Origin: JAVVHH01 sp964235765
Lineage (GTDB): Bacteria; Pseudomonadota; Alphaproteobacteria; Acetobacterales; Acetobacteraceae
Assembly: GCA_964235765.1 (NCBI GenBank)
Contig: CAXSDH010000004.1
Span: 35,027 to 99,026, forward strand
Length of the DNA: 64,000 nt
Direction of reading: 5' to 3'
Shown: one piece after another, positions 9,036 through 17,817 of the stretch
How positions within the stretch are numbered: position 1 is the stretch's first letter
How the letters are laid out: each line of letters opens with the position of its first letter
The notes under the pieces: generated by a model
Told to the model about the DNA's origin: nothing
What the model saw: the letters and a program-made list of their open reading frames with translations, nothing else
The model's database searches: none
Made by a program: the position numbers and the translations under genes

Positions 9036-9728
9036 TCATGCAGCCGGCGGGCGGGCCCCGAAGATGGCGCTGCCCACCCGCACATGCGTCGCGCCATGCA
9101 GGATCGCCGCCTCGAAGTCCCCCGACATGCCCATCGACAGCGTGTCCAGCCCATGCCGCGCCGCGCAGGCTCTCAGCCATTGGAAGTGCGGCGCGGGGTC
9201 CGTGTCCGCCGGTGGAATGCACATCAGGCCGACCAGCCCCGCCCCGAACCGCCGCTGGCACGCCGCGATGAACCCATCGGCCTCGTCCCGCCCCACCCCG
9301 GCCTTCTGCGCCTCATCCCCCACGTTCACCTGCACGAGCAGGTCGGGCGCCCGACCCTCCTGCTGGATCGCCGCCTCGATCGCATCGGCCAGGCGCGGCC
9401 GGTCCAGGCTCTCGATGACATCGGCCAGCCGAATCGCATCCCGCGCCTTGTTGGTCTGCAACCCGCCGATCAGGTGCAGCCGCAACCCCGGGTGGCCCGG
9501 CCGCAGCGCGGGAAACTTCGCCGCCGCCTCCTGCACCCGGTTCTCCCCGAACCTCATCTGCCCGGCCCCGAGCGCCTCCAGCACGGACGCTGCCGGGTGG
9601 GTCTTTGACACCGCAACCAGCGTCGCCGCGTCCGCCGCACGCCCCGCTTGCGCCAGCGCCGCGGCAATCCGCCGCTGGACCTCGGCCAGCCGCTCGGCCA
9701 CGGTGTCGCTCTCGGAAAGGGTCTGCAT
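9036..9728 (-). CDS. YggS/PLPBP family pyridoxal 5'-phosphate-binding protein
   Basis: Cytosolic PLP homeostasis protein, 230 residues, the usual length. The PLP lysine is K42 in LVAVSKTHPA. Further family landmarks are MRFGENRVQEAAAKF, LHLIGGLQTNKAR, LVQVNVGDEAQKAGV, LSMGMSGDFEAAI and the C-terminal VRVGSAIFGAR. The ATG at 9728 overlaps the ATG of the divergent TenI-like gene on the other strand (CATG). No good Shine-Dalgarno precedes it; an internal GTG about nine codons in (DTVAERL) is an alternative start. The open frame extends far upstream, but that part is antisense to the TenI-like gene and is not believed. Confidence 0.9.
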   Translation of the reverse strand: MQTLSESDTVAERLAEVQRRIAAALAQAGRAADAATLVAVSKTHPAASVLEALGAGQMRFGENRVQEAAAKFPALRPGHPGLRLHLIGGLQTNKARDAIRLADVIESLDRPRLADAIEAAIQQEGRAPDLLVQVNVGDEAQKAGVGRDEADGFIAACQRRFGAGLVGLMCIPPADTDPAPHFQWLRACAARHGLDTLSMGMSGDFEAAILHGATHVRVGSAIFGARPPAA

Positions 9729-10299
9729 GGACCAGAAACTTGTCGCCTGGGCCCGCGCGGTCAAGGCGCGCCGCCGCGGCCGCTTCCCTCCGCCGCTCTG
9801 GCTGTTCACGGACCCCACCGGCATGCCCGACCTGAACGCAGCGCTCGCGGCGCTCCCGCGCGGCCTCTGCGGCGTCGTCTTCCGCCACGACGGCGTGCCC
9901 GGCCGTGCCGCGATGGCCGCCGCCGCGATCCGCCTCTGCCGCGCCCGGCGCATCCCCATTTCCATCGCTGGGGATCCCCGCTTGGCACGGCGGCTCGGCG
10001 CGCCGCCGCACCTCCGCCGCGGCGAAGGCCTGCCCGGGCCGGACCTGCGGACCAGCTCCGCCCACAACCCGGCGGAGCTGCTACGGGCCAGCCGCAAGGC
10101 CCGGCTCGTCTTCCTCTCCCCCGCATTCCGCACACGCAGCCACCCGGGCTCCGTTCCGCTCGGCCCCGTGCGCTGGGCCAAGCTCGCCCTAGGCCGGCGG
10201 CGCCTCGCCTACGCCCTGGGCGGCGTGACCGGGGCCACGGCAGGCCGGCTCCCGCGATGGGCGGCGGGTGCCGGGGCGATCGGCGCGTTGCTGCCCTAG
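9727..10299 (+). CDS. TenI/ThiE-like protein (thiamine phosphate synthase family)
   Basis: Product of 190 residues with a TIM-barrel thiamine phosphate synthase/TenI signature: LWLFTDPTGMPD at the N-terminus, VFLSPAFRTRSHPGS near residue 125 followed by LGPVRWAKLAL, and YALGGVTGATAGRL near the C-terminus. The usual ThiE phosphate/Mg contact region is altered (GVVFRHDGVPGR), so it may be a non-synthase TenI-like member; the reaction is uncertain. ATG 9727 has GGAAAGGG about five bases upstream (9715-9722), which lies inside the divergent yggS-like gene. The two start codons overlap on opposite strands. Confidence 0.78.
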   Translation: MDQKLVAWARAVKARRRGRFPPPLWLFTDPTGMPDLNAALAALPRGLCGVVFRHDGVPGRAAMAAAAIRLCRARRIPISIAGDPRLARRLGAPPHLRRGEGLPGPDLRTSSAHNPAELLRASRKARLVFLSPAFRTRSHPGSVPLGPVRWAKLALGRRRLAYALGGVTGATAGRLPRWAAGAGAIGALLP

Positions 10300-10512
10300 A
10301 GGAAGGTTGTGGCCGCTGCGCCACAGTGTTTCGCAATTGCCATGGAACCCCTCGCTTGCCGATTGCGGCGAGGGATGGGGCGCGGCAATACTCTGCCCAG
10401 GTCTGGCTGACCCTGCCCGTAAGGCACGCGCCGCGCAACAAGCGGCCGTCTGGGGGGACGGGGCGGGGCCTTGAATAGTCCGCCGGCATTCGGCGTTTTG
10501 AGGAGGGTTTCT
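10300..10512 (+). promoter_or_regulatory. Leader/promoter region of the porin gene
   Basis: This 213-base gap precedes the porin. It holds an inverted repeat (CCCTCGC at 10349-10355, GCGAGGG at 10368-10374, twelve-base loop) without a T-run, so it is not a clear terminator for the upstream gene. AGGAGGG at 10501-10507 is a near-perfect Shine-Dalgarno for the porin ATG at 10513. No confident -35/-10 pair could be picked by eye. Confidence 0.4.
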
Positions 10513-11976
10513 ATGCGTAAGCTCCTGCTGGCCACCGTGGCCGCGCTGGGTGCGTCAATGGGAGTGGCAACGGTCGCCGACGCCCAGACGGCCAGCCCCG
10601 CACCCGGCACCGTGACCGTCCGCCTGAACGGCCGCATGCGGTTCTACGGCTACTATGCCAACGACCGCGACGTGGACAACAACGCCTCGGGCTCGGCCAC
10701 CGGCACGGTGAACGCGGCCGGCCAGGGCACGCTCAGCGGCCAGAACAAGTCGGCCAACTACGGCTTCGGCGAATACGCCCGGCTGTATCCCGGCTTCGAC
10801 GGCGTTGCCGCGAACGGCCTGAAGTATGGTTCCAGCCTTGAAATCCGGCAGGACCAGGTGTCCGGCGCCGGCGGCGGCGCTTTCGGCTCCATCTCGCAGA
10901 CAAGCCGCTCCCGCGCCGGCCTCTACTTCCGCCGCGTCTGGGGCTACCTCGGCACCAACGAGTTGGGCACCGTCCGCCTGGGCGCCGTGGACAGCGCCAG
11001 CAGCCTGTACATGACCGGCAACTTCGAAAACTTCAACGACGGCGGCCTGAACGGCGACGTGCCCTCCCTGCTCAACCAGAACACCTACATCACCTGGCCC
11101 TTCGCCGACGTGGGCAACCTGTATACGACCAACAAGGTCGTCTACCTGTCGCCGCAGATCTTCGGCTTCGACGCCGGCGTGTCGTACGAGCCCAGCACCG
11201 CCGCCCTCAGCGTCAACAACAACTGCGGCAGCGGTAGCCCGGTCGGCGCCAACTTCGTCAACGCGAACGGCGCCTTCACCGCGGCCGCCGGCGCGGCCGG
11301 CCAAGGCGTGACCGGCCCCGGCTGCGACCGCCTCTCCTCCTCGCCGAGCAACGCCGAGGCATCTCGCCGCCGCAACAACTTCGACGGCTTGCTTCGCTAC
11401 CGCGGCAGCTTCGGCGGCGTCGGCATCGCCGCCACCGCCGGCTACATCGGCGGCGGCCATGTGCTCGACAACCAGACGGGCGTGGCCTTCAACTCCAACC
11501 CGCTCACCGGAACCGTCCGCAACGACTTCGAGGGTCTGAGCGTCGGCGACTTCGGCGTAGCGGCAACCTTCGGTGGCCTCAGCGTCGGCGGCAAGTATCA
11601 GTTCGGCCGCTTCAACGGCCAGTGGGGCCTGGTTCCCAAGGGCTTGCCGGATGGCGAGGCCGCCCTCGTCGGCGCGTCCTACACCATCGGCCCGGTCATC
11701 GTCGGCGCCCACTATCTCTACTACAAGAGCGCCGGTGACATAAGCAACGCTGCGAACGGCCGTATCCGCCGCGAGCAGGGCGTCGCCGCCGGTGGCACCT
11801 ACTCCCTGGCGCCGGGCGTGTCGCTGTTCCTCTCCTACCTCTATAACGAGCGTAAGCAGAACGGCTACAACTTCATCACCGGCCAGGGCGTCAGTGCTGC
11901 AACCCCGGCCGGCAACGCCTTCAGCAACAAGGTCACCTCGAGCCTGATCTCGCTCGGCACCGCCTTCAGCTGGTAA
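10513..11976 (+). CDS. Outer-membrane porin
   Basis: General diffusion porin of 487 residues. A 24-residue signal peptide (MRKLLLATVAALGASMGV..ADA) precedes the mature start QTASPAPGTVTVRLNGRMRFYGYY. The rest is glycine- and aromatic-rich alternating beta-strand sequence (for example GLYFRRVWGYLGTNELGTVRLGA, the typical porin eyelet-loop context) ending with LISLGTAFSW, whose C-terminal aromatic residue is the BamA recognition signal. The upstream in-frame ATG-like start at 10471 is rejected because AGGAGGG sits six bases before ATG 10513. The gene is monocistronic, with its own strong terminator. Pore selectivity cannot be inferred. Confidence 0.88.
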   Translation: MRKLLLATVAALGASMGVATVADAQTASPAPGTVTVRLNGRMRFYGYYANDRDVDNNASGSATGTVNAAGQGTLSGQNKSANYGFGEYARLYPGFDGVAANGLKYGSSLEIRQDQVSGAGGGAFGSISQTSRSRAGLYFRRVWGYLGTNELGTVRLGAVDSASSLYMTGNFENFNDGGLNGDVPSLLNQNTYITWPFADVGNLYTTNKVVYLSPQIFGFDAGVSYEPSTAALSVNNNCGSGSPVGANFVNANGAFTAAAGAAGQGVTGPGCDRLSSSPSNAEASRRRNNFDGLLRYRGSFGGVGIAATAGYIGGGHVLDNQTGVAFNSNPLTGTVRNDFEGLSVGDFGVAATFGGLSVGGKYQFGRFNGQWGLVPKGLPDGEAALVGASYTIGPVIVGAHYLYYKSAGDISNAANGRIRREQGVAAGGTYSLAPGVSLFLSYLYNERKQNGYNFITGQGVSAATPAGNAFSNKVTSSLISLGTAFSW

Positions 11977-11998
11977 ACACGAGCGCCTAGGCTATGGG

Positions 11999-12033
11999 AA
12001 AGGGCGGTGGGCAACCACCGCCCTTTCTGTTTG
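11999..12033 (+). terminator. Rho-independent terminator of the porin gene
   Basis: Perfect 12-bp stem (AAAGGGCGGTGG at 11999-12010, CCACCGCCCTTT at 12015-12026) with a GCAA tetraloop, followed by CTGTTTG. It begins 22 bases after the porin stop. Confidence 0.9.
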
Positions 12034-12141
12034 TGCCGCCGGCTGTCCAAACCACGGGCAGCCGCTTGGCATTCCTTGCACCCTCACGGTAAGAAGTGCC
12101 CGCAGCGCCCACGGCGCATGAATACAGATAGGCCCGCTCGC

Positions 12142-12675
12142 ATGTTCAAACCCAACCTCGCCTGCGCCGTGCTCCTCGCCGCGGCCCTCACCGTCACGGC
12201 CTGTTCCAAGGTGCGCGGCGTGGGCGAAGACGAATATCAGGATTACCGCACCAAGGGCGGCGAGCAGGGCCGCATGTTCGGCGACCAGGGCATCGCCCTC
12301 GGCATCGGCAAGGGCGTGACCCGCGGCGGCAACGGCGGCGAGGAAGGCTCCGCCCTCGGCGTCAACGCCTACCTCTGGCGCGGCGCGCTCGACACCCTCG
12401 CCTTCATGCCGCTCGCTTCTGCCGACCCCTTCGGCGGCGTGATTATCACGGACTGGTATCAGCCGCCGGCCGGCACCGGCGAGCGCTTCAAGGCCACTGC
12501 TTACATTCTCGGCCGCCAACTCCGCGCCGACGGAGTCCGCGTCTCCATTTTCCGGCAGGTGGCGCAAGGCGGCCAATGGGTCGATGCCCCGGTCAGCCCC
12601 ACCACCACGAGCGAAATCGAAAACAAGGTGCTGGCCCGCGCCCGCGAGCTGCGCTCGCAGGTCTCCGGCTCCTGA
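12142..12675 (+). CDS. DUF3576 family lipoprotein
   Basis: Protein of 177 residues conserved in alphaproteobacteria next to leuS. From ATG 12142 the N-terminus is MFKPNLACAVLLAAALTVTAC, a lipoprotein signal peptide with cysteine at residue 21. The body includes GVNAYLWRGALDTLAFMPLASADPFGGVI and TDWY, which match DUF3576 as remembered. A start at 12118 in the same frame would place eight extra residues (MNTDRPAR) before the signal peptide and cannot be excluded. The leuS GTG follows ten bases after the stop, so the two are likely cotranscribed. Function is unknown; an envelope role is likely from the lipobox and the nearby lptE. Confidence 0.85.
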   Translation: MFKPNLACAVLLAAALTVTACSKVRGVGEDEYQDYRTKGGEQGRMFGDQGIALGIGKGVTRGGNGGEEGSALGVNAYLWRGALDTLAFMPLASADPFGGVIITDWYQPPAGTGERFKATAYILGRQLRADGVRVSIFRQVAQGGQWVDAPVSPTTTSEIENKVLARARELRSQVSGS

Positions 12676-12685
12676 TCGGACCGTC

Positions 12686-15301
12686 GTGCCCGACCATCCC
12701 GCCCCGATAGCTGCCTCGCCAGCATACGACTTCCAAGCAGCCGAGCCCCGCTGGCAGGCGGCGTGGGACGCGCAGAAGTGCTTCCAGGTCGAAGACGTCC
12801 CGGCCGGCGGCAAGCCCAAATACTACGTCCTGGAGATGTTCCCTTACCCCAGCGGCAAAATCCACATGGGGCACGTCCGCAACTACGCCATCGGCGACGT
12901 GGTCGCCCGCTACAAACGCGCCCGCGGCTACGACGTGCTGCACCCGATGGGCTGGGACGCGTTCGGCCTGCCCGCCGAAAACGCCGCGCGCGACCGTGGC
13001 ATCCACCCCGACGCCTGGACCCGCGCCAACATCGCCGTCATGCGCACCGAGCTGAAGCGCATCGGCCTTGCCATCGACTGGTCCCGCGAGTTCGCCACCT
13101 GCGACCCGACCTATTATGGCCACCAGCAGAAGTTGTTCACCGATTTCCTCCGCGCCGGTCTCGCCGTCCGCCGGGAAAGCTGGGTCAACTGGGACCCGGT
13201 GGACGGCACCGTGCTGGCCAACGAACAGGTCATCGACGGCCGCGGCTGGCGCTCCGGCGCGCCCATCGAGAAGCGCAAGCTGTCGCAATGGGTGTTCCGC
13301 ATCACCCAGTACGCGCCGGAACTGCTCGCCGCGCTCGATGGCCTGGACCGCTGGCCTGAACGCGTGCGCGCCATGCAGGCCCGATGGATCGGCCGCAGCG
13401 AGGGCGCCCGGGTGCGCTTTCCCCTGGTCACGCCCACCGCCGGGCAAGACGTCGTCGAGGTGTTCACCACTCGGCCCGACACCCTGTTCGGCATGTCGTT
13501 CCTAGCGCTCGCCCCCGAGCACCCCATCTCGGCCGCCGTCGCCGCCGCCAACCCGGCCGCCGCCGCCTTCGTTGCCGAGTGCCGTAGCCTCGGCACCAGC
13601 GAGGCCGCCATCGAGGCCGCCGAAAAGCGCGGGTTCGACACCGGCCTGCGCGTCGCCCACCCCTTCATGCCCGGCCAGACCTTTCCCATCTGGATCGGCA
13701 ACTTCGTCCTGATGGAATACGGCGCCGGCGCCATCTTCGGCTGCCCAGCACACGACCAGCGCGACCTCGATTTCGCCCGCAAATACGGGTTGCCGGCGCC
13801 GCCCGTGGTGCTGCCGCCGGGGCACGACGCCGCCACGTTCAGCATCGGCGGGGACGCCCAGACCGGCGCCGGCCAGATCATCAACTCGGGCTTCCTCGAT
13901 GGCCTCGACACCGAAGCCGCCAAGCGCGCCGCCATCGACGCTCTGGAACGCGCGGGCGCCGGCCAGGGCGTCGTGAACTGGCGGCTTCGCGACTGGGGCG
14001 TGAGCCGACAGCGCTACTGGGGCGCGCCCATCCCCGTCATCCACTGCGACGCCTGCGGCCCCGTGCCGGTGCCGGACGCCGAACTTCCCGTCCTGCTCCC
14101 GCTCGATGTCACCTTCGACAAGCCGGGCAACCCGCTCGACCATCACCCAACCTGGAAGCACGTCGACTGCCCCATCTGCGGCCAGAAGGCGCAGCGCGAG
14201 ACGGACACCATGGACACCTTCGTGGACAGCTCTTGGTACTTCGCCCGTTTCTGCAGCCCCACCGCGCCCGAGCCGGTGTGCCGCCAAGCCGTGGACCACT
14301 GGATGCCGGTGGACCAGTATACCGGCGGCATCGAGCACGCGATCCTGCACCTGCTATACGCCCGCTTCGTCACCCGAGCCCTGGTGGATGCCGGGCAGAT
14401 CGCCACTCCCGAGCCCTTCGCCGGCCTGTTCACCCAAGGCATGGTCACCCATGAAAGCTACAAGGGCGCGGACGGCCGTTGGCTCTACCCCGCCGACGTC
14501 GAGAAGCTGCCCGACGGCGCCGCCCGGCACCGCACCACCGGCGAGCCCGTGCTGGTCGGCCGCGGCGAGAAGATGTCCAAGAGCAAGCTCAACACGGTAG
14601 CTCCCGGCGGCATTATCGACACCTATGGCGCCGACACCGCCCGCTGGTTCGTGCTGTCCGACAATCCGCCGGAGCGGGATCTCGAATGGACCGAGGCCGG
14701 CGTGGCCGGCGCTTCCCGCTTCATCCTGCGCCTGTACCGCTTGACGCAAGCCATTGCCCGCGAGGCGGCGCTCCTCGATCACGATCCGCCGGGCCCGGCC
14801 GCCACCGCCCTGGCCCGCGCCACGCACCGCGCGATCGCTGCGGTCACCCAAGCGCTCGAGGATTTCGCCTTCAATGTCGCGATTGCCCGCTTGTATGAGT
14901 TGGCTTCCGCCTTGGGCGACGCCGAACGCGCGCCAGCCGAACCCGGCCTGGGAAGGGCAAGGCGCGACTCCATGTTGCTCATGTCCCGGCTGATCGCGCC
15001 GATCGCGCCGCACTTGGCCGAACAGGTGCAGCACCTGCTCGACCCGGCATCGCCTTTGGTTGCCGACCAGCCCTGGCCCGAGGCGGACCCCGCGCTGCTC
15101 ACCATCGAGACCATTACCCTGGCGGTGCAGGTCATGGGCAAGCTGCGCGCCACTGTCACCCTGCCGCCCGGCGCCGACGCCGCGACGGCCATCGCCGCGG
15201 CCGAAGCCGACCCGAACGTGGCCCGCCTGCTGGAGGGCCGTCGCGTGATCAAGCGCATTCACGTTCCGGACCGCATCGTGAATTTCGTGGTCGCGGCGTG
15301 A
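12686..15301 (+). CDS. leuS: Leucyl-tRNA synthetase
   Basis: Class I aminoacyl-tRNA synthetase charging tRNA-Leu, 871 residues as expected. The HIGH motif is HMGH (residues 60-63) in PYPSGKIHMGHVRNYAIGD. The CP1 editing domain (about 225-425) contains EVFTTRPDTLFGMSFL and GCPAHDQRDLDFA with the editing aspartate. KMSKS is at residues 629-633 in GEKMSKSKLN. The anticodon-binding domain ends with PDRIVNFVVAA. The start GTG 12686 is chosen because it gives the normal N-terminus just before AYDFQAAEPRWQ; the frame upstream only overlaps the DUF3576 gene. The stop overlaps the lptE start as GTGA. Confidence 0.97.
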   Translation: MPDHPAPIAASPAYDFQAAEPRWQAAWDAQKCFQVEDVPAGGKPKYYVLEMFPYPSGKIHMGHVRNYAIGDVVARYKRARGYDVLHPMGWDAFGLPAENAARDRGIHPDAWTRANIAVMRTELKRIGLAIDWSREFATCDPTYYGHQQKLFTDFLRAGLAVRRESWVNWDPVDGTVLANEQVIDGRGWRSGAPIEKRKLSQWVFRITQYAPELLAALDGLDRWPERVRAMQARWIGRSEGARVRFPLVTPTAGQDVVEVFTTRPDTLFGMSFLALAPEHPISAAVAAANPAAAAFVAECRSLGTSEAAIEAAEKRGFDTGLRVAHPFMPGQTFPIWIGNFVLMEYGAGAIFGCPAHDQRDLDFARKYGLPAPPVVLPPGHDAATFSIGGDAQTGAGQIINSGFLDGLDTEAAKRAAIDALERAGAGQGVVNWRLRDWGVSRQRYWGAPIPVIHCDACGPVPVPDAELPVLLPLDVTFDKPGNPLDHHPTWKHVDCPICGQKAQRETDTMDTFVDSSWYFARFCSPTAPEPVCRQAVDHWMPVDQYTGGIEHAILHLLYARFVTRALVDAGQIATPEPFAGLFTQGMVTHESYKGADGRWLYPADVEKLPDGAARHRTTGEPVLVGRGEKMSKSKLNTVAPGGIIDTYGADTARWFVLSDNPPERDLEWTEAGVAGASRFILRLYRLTQAIAREAALLDHDPPGPAATALARATHRAIAAVTQALEDFAFNVAIARLYELASALGDAERAPAEPGLGRARRDSMLLMSRLIAPIAPHLAEQVQHLLDPASPLVADQPWPEADPALLTIETITLAVQVMGKLRATVTLPPGADAATAIAAAEADPNVARLLEGRRVIKRIHVPDRIVNFVVAA

Positions 15302-15822
15302 TCGGCCGCCGCGTCGGCCTGCTCGGCGTCGCCTCCGCCTTGGCCGGCTGCGGCTTCCATCCTCTTTACGCGCCGGTTGGCGGCGTTCTTGGCCCCGCAA
15401 GCACCGAGCTTGCCGCCATCTACGTGGCCATTATGGCCGAACGCTCCGGGCAACTGCTGCGCCAAGCGCTGCAGCGCCGGTTTGAGGGCGCCGGCCTCGG
15501 CATCGCAAAAACCTACGAACTGACCGGCGGCTTGGGCGTGGCCGCCGAGTCTATCGCCATGCAGCGCGACACCTCCGCCACACGCGTCCGCCTGATCGGC
15601 TCCGCCCCTTGGGTGCTGAGCACGCTCGGCCTGCAGCCGGCCGTATTGACCCAAGGCACGGCACGGAGCATCGACGGCTATAACGTCTTCAACCAGCAAT
15701 ATTTTGCCGCTGACCTGGAAAGCGACGCCGCCCAGCGCCGCATCGCCGAGAGCATCGCCGACCAGATCACGCTTCAGGTCGCCAGTTTCCTCAAGCGCCG
15801 GGCCACCGCAAAACCGGCATGA
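15298..15822 (+). CDS. lptE: LPS-assembly lipoprotein LptE
   Basis: Outer-membrane lipoprotein that plugs the LptD barrel for LPS insertion; 174 residues. The start GTG 15298 overlaps the leuS stop. The N-terminus MIGRRVGLLGVASALAGCGF is a lipoprotein signal with cysteine 18, followed by the typical FHPLYAP motif of alphaproteobacterial LptE. The stop overlaps holA as ATGA. The leuS-lptE-holA order is the standard arrangement in alphaproteobacteria and supports the call despite the low sequence conservation of LptE. Confidence 0.92.
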   Translation: MIGRRVGLLGVASALAGCGFHPLYAPVGGVLGPASTELAAIYVAIMAERSGQLLRQALQRRFEGAGLGIAKTYELTGGLGVAAESIAMQRDTSATRVRLIGSAPWVLSTLGLQPAVLTQGTARSIDGYNVFNQQYFAADLESDAAQRRIAESIADQITLQVASFLKRRATAKPA

Positions 15823-16829
15823 AACTGGACGCAAGGCGAACCGCCGCATTCTTGCGTGAGCCCGGCCCAACCCGCATCGTGCTGCTGCACGGCGATGACG
15901 AAGGCATGGTTCGCCATCGTGCGGATGCCCTGACCCAGGCGGTGATCGGCCAGCGAGACGACCCGTTCCGCGTCACTTGGCTGTCCCGCGAGGACCATGG
16001 CCGCCTCGCCGAGGAGGCCAGCGCCATCGCCATGCTGGGCGGCCGCCGCGTGGTACGGGTGCGGGACGCGGTGGATGGCCTCGCGCCGGCGCTGGAACAG
16101 GTCGCCGTCGCACCCGGTGACAGCCTTGTCGTGCTCGAGGCCGCTTCGATGCCCGCCCGCTCGAAGCTGCGCGCCCTGGTCGAAGGCCTGGCAAACGGCG
16201 CCGCCATCGCCTGCTACCCCGAGGAAGGCCGGGCCTTGCAGGAGGCGATCGAAGCGGGCTTGGCCGAAGCCGGCATCAGCCTCGATGCCGACGCGATCGC
16301 CTGGCTGCTGGAGCGGGTCGGCAGCGACCGGGCCACCACCCGCGGTGAGATCGAAAAGCTCATCCTCTACGCCGGCGGGGACCGCCGCCTCGACCTGGAC
16401 GCCGTGCGGGCCTGTGTCGGCGACCAAGCCGCGGTGGCCTTCGACGACGCGGTCTTTGCCGCCACGCTGGGTGACACGGCATTGGCCGACCGCTCGATCG
16501 AACGCGCGCTGGCTGAGGGGATCGCACCCGTCGCCGTCACCCGCGGCGTGCTTGCGCATCTCGGCAAGCTGCATTTGGCCCGTGCCCACATGGCCACAGG
16601 CGCCTCGGCCGCCGAGGCCGTGCGCGCGTTGCGCCCCCCTGTTTTCTTCAAGCGCATTCCCGATTTCACCCGCGCGCTCGAGGCCTGGGGCGCTGGCAAG
16701 CTTGCCAACGCAATGCTCGAGACGAGGCGGGTGGAACTGGCCTGCAAGCAGACCGGCGCGCCAGATGCATTGCTCGTCAGGCGGCTCATCCTCGCCCTGG
16801 CCCGCCAAGGCGTGCCGCGGCGATCCTGA
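15819..16829 (+). CDS. holA: DNA polymerase III delta subunit
   Basis: Clamp-loader delta subunit that opens the beta clamp; 336 residues. Features are the N-terminal MKLDARRTAAFLREPGPTRIVLLHGDDEGMV, FRVTWLSRED and DALVVLEA-like AAA+-fold segments without a Walker A motif (as normal for delta), and the C-terminal collar domain. It is coupled to lptE by ATGA. The next gene downstream is convergent (DUF1217). In related genomes holA normally faces parB directly; here about 2.6 kb of unrelated genes lie between them. Confidence 0.93.
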   Translation: MKLDARRTAAFLREPGPTRIVLLHGDDEGMVRHRADALTQAVIGQRDDPFRVTWLSREDHGRLAEEASAIAMLGGRRVVRVRDAVDGLAPALEQVAVAPGDSLVVLEAASMPARSKLRALVEGLANGAAIACYPEEGRALQEAIEAGLAEAGISLDADAIAWLLERVGSDRATTRGEIEKLILYAGGDRRLDLDAVRACVGDQAAVAFDDAVFAATLGDTALADRSIERALAEGIAPVAVTRGVLAHLGKLHLARAHMATGASAAEAVRALRPPVFFKRIPDFTRALEAWGAGKLANAMLETRRVELACKQTGAPDALLVRRLILALARQGVPRRS

Positions 16830-16873
16830 GGTCCGGCGATTTGGCGTGCCCGATCCGCTCGCGTGCCTTCGCC

Positions 16874-17668
16874 TCACACCAGCAAGCCCCCCGTCGGGCT
16901 GGCGCTCCCGGCGTCAGCTCCTGCAGCGACCAGATAGCGCCGAGTGAACTGCTCCACGAACGTGGGCGACTTGAACTTGGCAAGATCAATCCGGTCCGTG
17001 ATCGCCTTTTCCTGGGCCTGGATGGTTTGAAACGCGATCTGCTTGGGGATGCCCAGGGCCGTGGTCATCACCTCACGCAACACCGGATCACCCAGCACCT
17101 GGTCCACCGAGGTGATCCCGGCCGCCCGGCTGCGGAAATCGACCGCTTTGGACAGGCCAGGCGTGCCTGCATCGAGCGCGGTCCGCCACGCCACTTCGGC
17201 ATACCCGTTCGCGATCGTGTCCAAAACCTTCGGGTCTCGCAGTAGCTTCAACCCTTGATTGGCGAAATCGAAGGTCTTGGCCGCGGCCAGCCAGCGGCTA
17301 TCGCCCAACTTGCTCGCCAGCGAACCCGGCTTCGCCGTGTCGGAGAGCAGCGCCTTGCTGGCGAGCGCCCCGTACTCGGTCTGGCTGCCAAGCCCGTTCG
17401 CCGTGAGCAGCACCTTGCGTGCGACGGGGTCGGCCAGCAACGCCTTGGGATCCCGCGCCTTGGCCACAGCCGCGCGGAACGCCGCGATGTCCCGCTTCGC
17501 TTGCGGCTCTGCGGCGGCGGCAGCAATACCCTTGTCCCGGTTCTTGACCGCCTGCTGCAAAGCCGCGATAGGATTGCCGCCCGACGCCTGCGGCTTGCCG
17601 TACAAGATGTCGAGCAGGCCGGCCCCACCGTCGCCATAGCCTGAAATCGAGAGTGCGGTGATCGCCAT
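16874..17668 (-). CDS. DUF1217 family protein (flagellum-associated family)
   Basis: Helical protein of 264 residues. Segments such as PKALLADPVARKVLLTANGLG, DSRWLAAAKTFDFANQGL and a C-terminal DRIDLAKFKSPTFVEQFTRRYL match DUF1217, a family found mainly in alphaproteobacteria and often encoded near flagellar genes. No flagellar gene is in this window, so it is an orphan here. It is convergent with holA and divergent from the acyl-CoA dehydrogenase remnant and phosphotransferase gene. It belongs to the patch that interrupts the holA-parB neighbourhood. Family recognition is from memory; role unknown. Confidence 0.7.
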   Translation of the reverse strand: MAITALSISGYGDGGAGLLDILYGKPQASGGNPIAALQQAVKNRDKGIAAAAAEPQAKRDIAAFRAAVAKARDPKALLADPVARKVLLTANGLGSQTEYGALASKALLSDTAKPGSLASKLGDSRWLAAAKTFDFANQGLKLLRDPKVLDTIANGYAEVAWRTALDAGTPGLSKAVDFRSRAAGITSVDQVLGDPVLREVMTTALGIPKQIAFQTIQAQEKAITDRIDLAKFKSPTFVEQFTRRYLVAAGADAGSASPTGGLLV

Positions 17669-17706
17669 CCCGCCATTCTATGGGGGAACGATTAACGAAC
17701 CCTTAA

Positions 17707-17817
17707 CGTGGCGGCTGCTCGGCCGAGCAGGTGTTCCGCGAAACCTGCGCATTCCGCGTCTATGACGGACTGACCGAGGTGCACAAATGGTCGCTGGCCA
17801 AGAAGATCAAGCGTACG
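17707..17817 (+). pseudogene. C-terminal remnant of an acyl-CoA dehydrogenase gene
   Basis: The +1 reading frame between a stop at 17704-17706 and about 17817 encodes QVFRETCAFRVYDGLTEVHK followed by WSLAKKIKR. This is the characteristic C-terminal end of acyl-CoA dehydrogenases (R-x-YDG-x-x-EVH). No start and no catalytic domain remain. The frame then runs into, and overlaps, the phosphotransferase gene. In many bacteria an acyl-CoA dehydrogenase gene sits directly upstream of this kind of phosphotransferase (the ACAD10/11 pairing), so this is best read as a deletion scar that removed nearly the whole gene. Confidence 0.7.

Noticed and set aside
10471..10513. Earlier in-frame start for the porin
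   Set aside because: It would place 14 residues before the signal peptide, while AGGAGGG is correctly spaced for ATG 10513.
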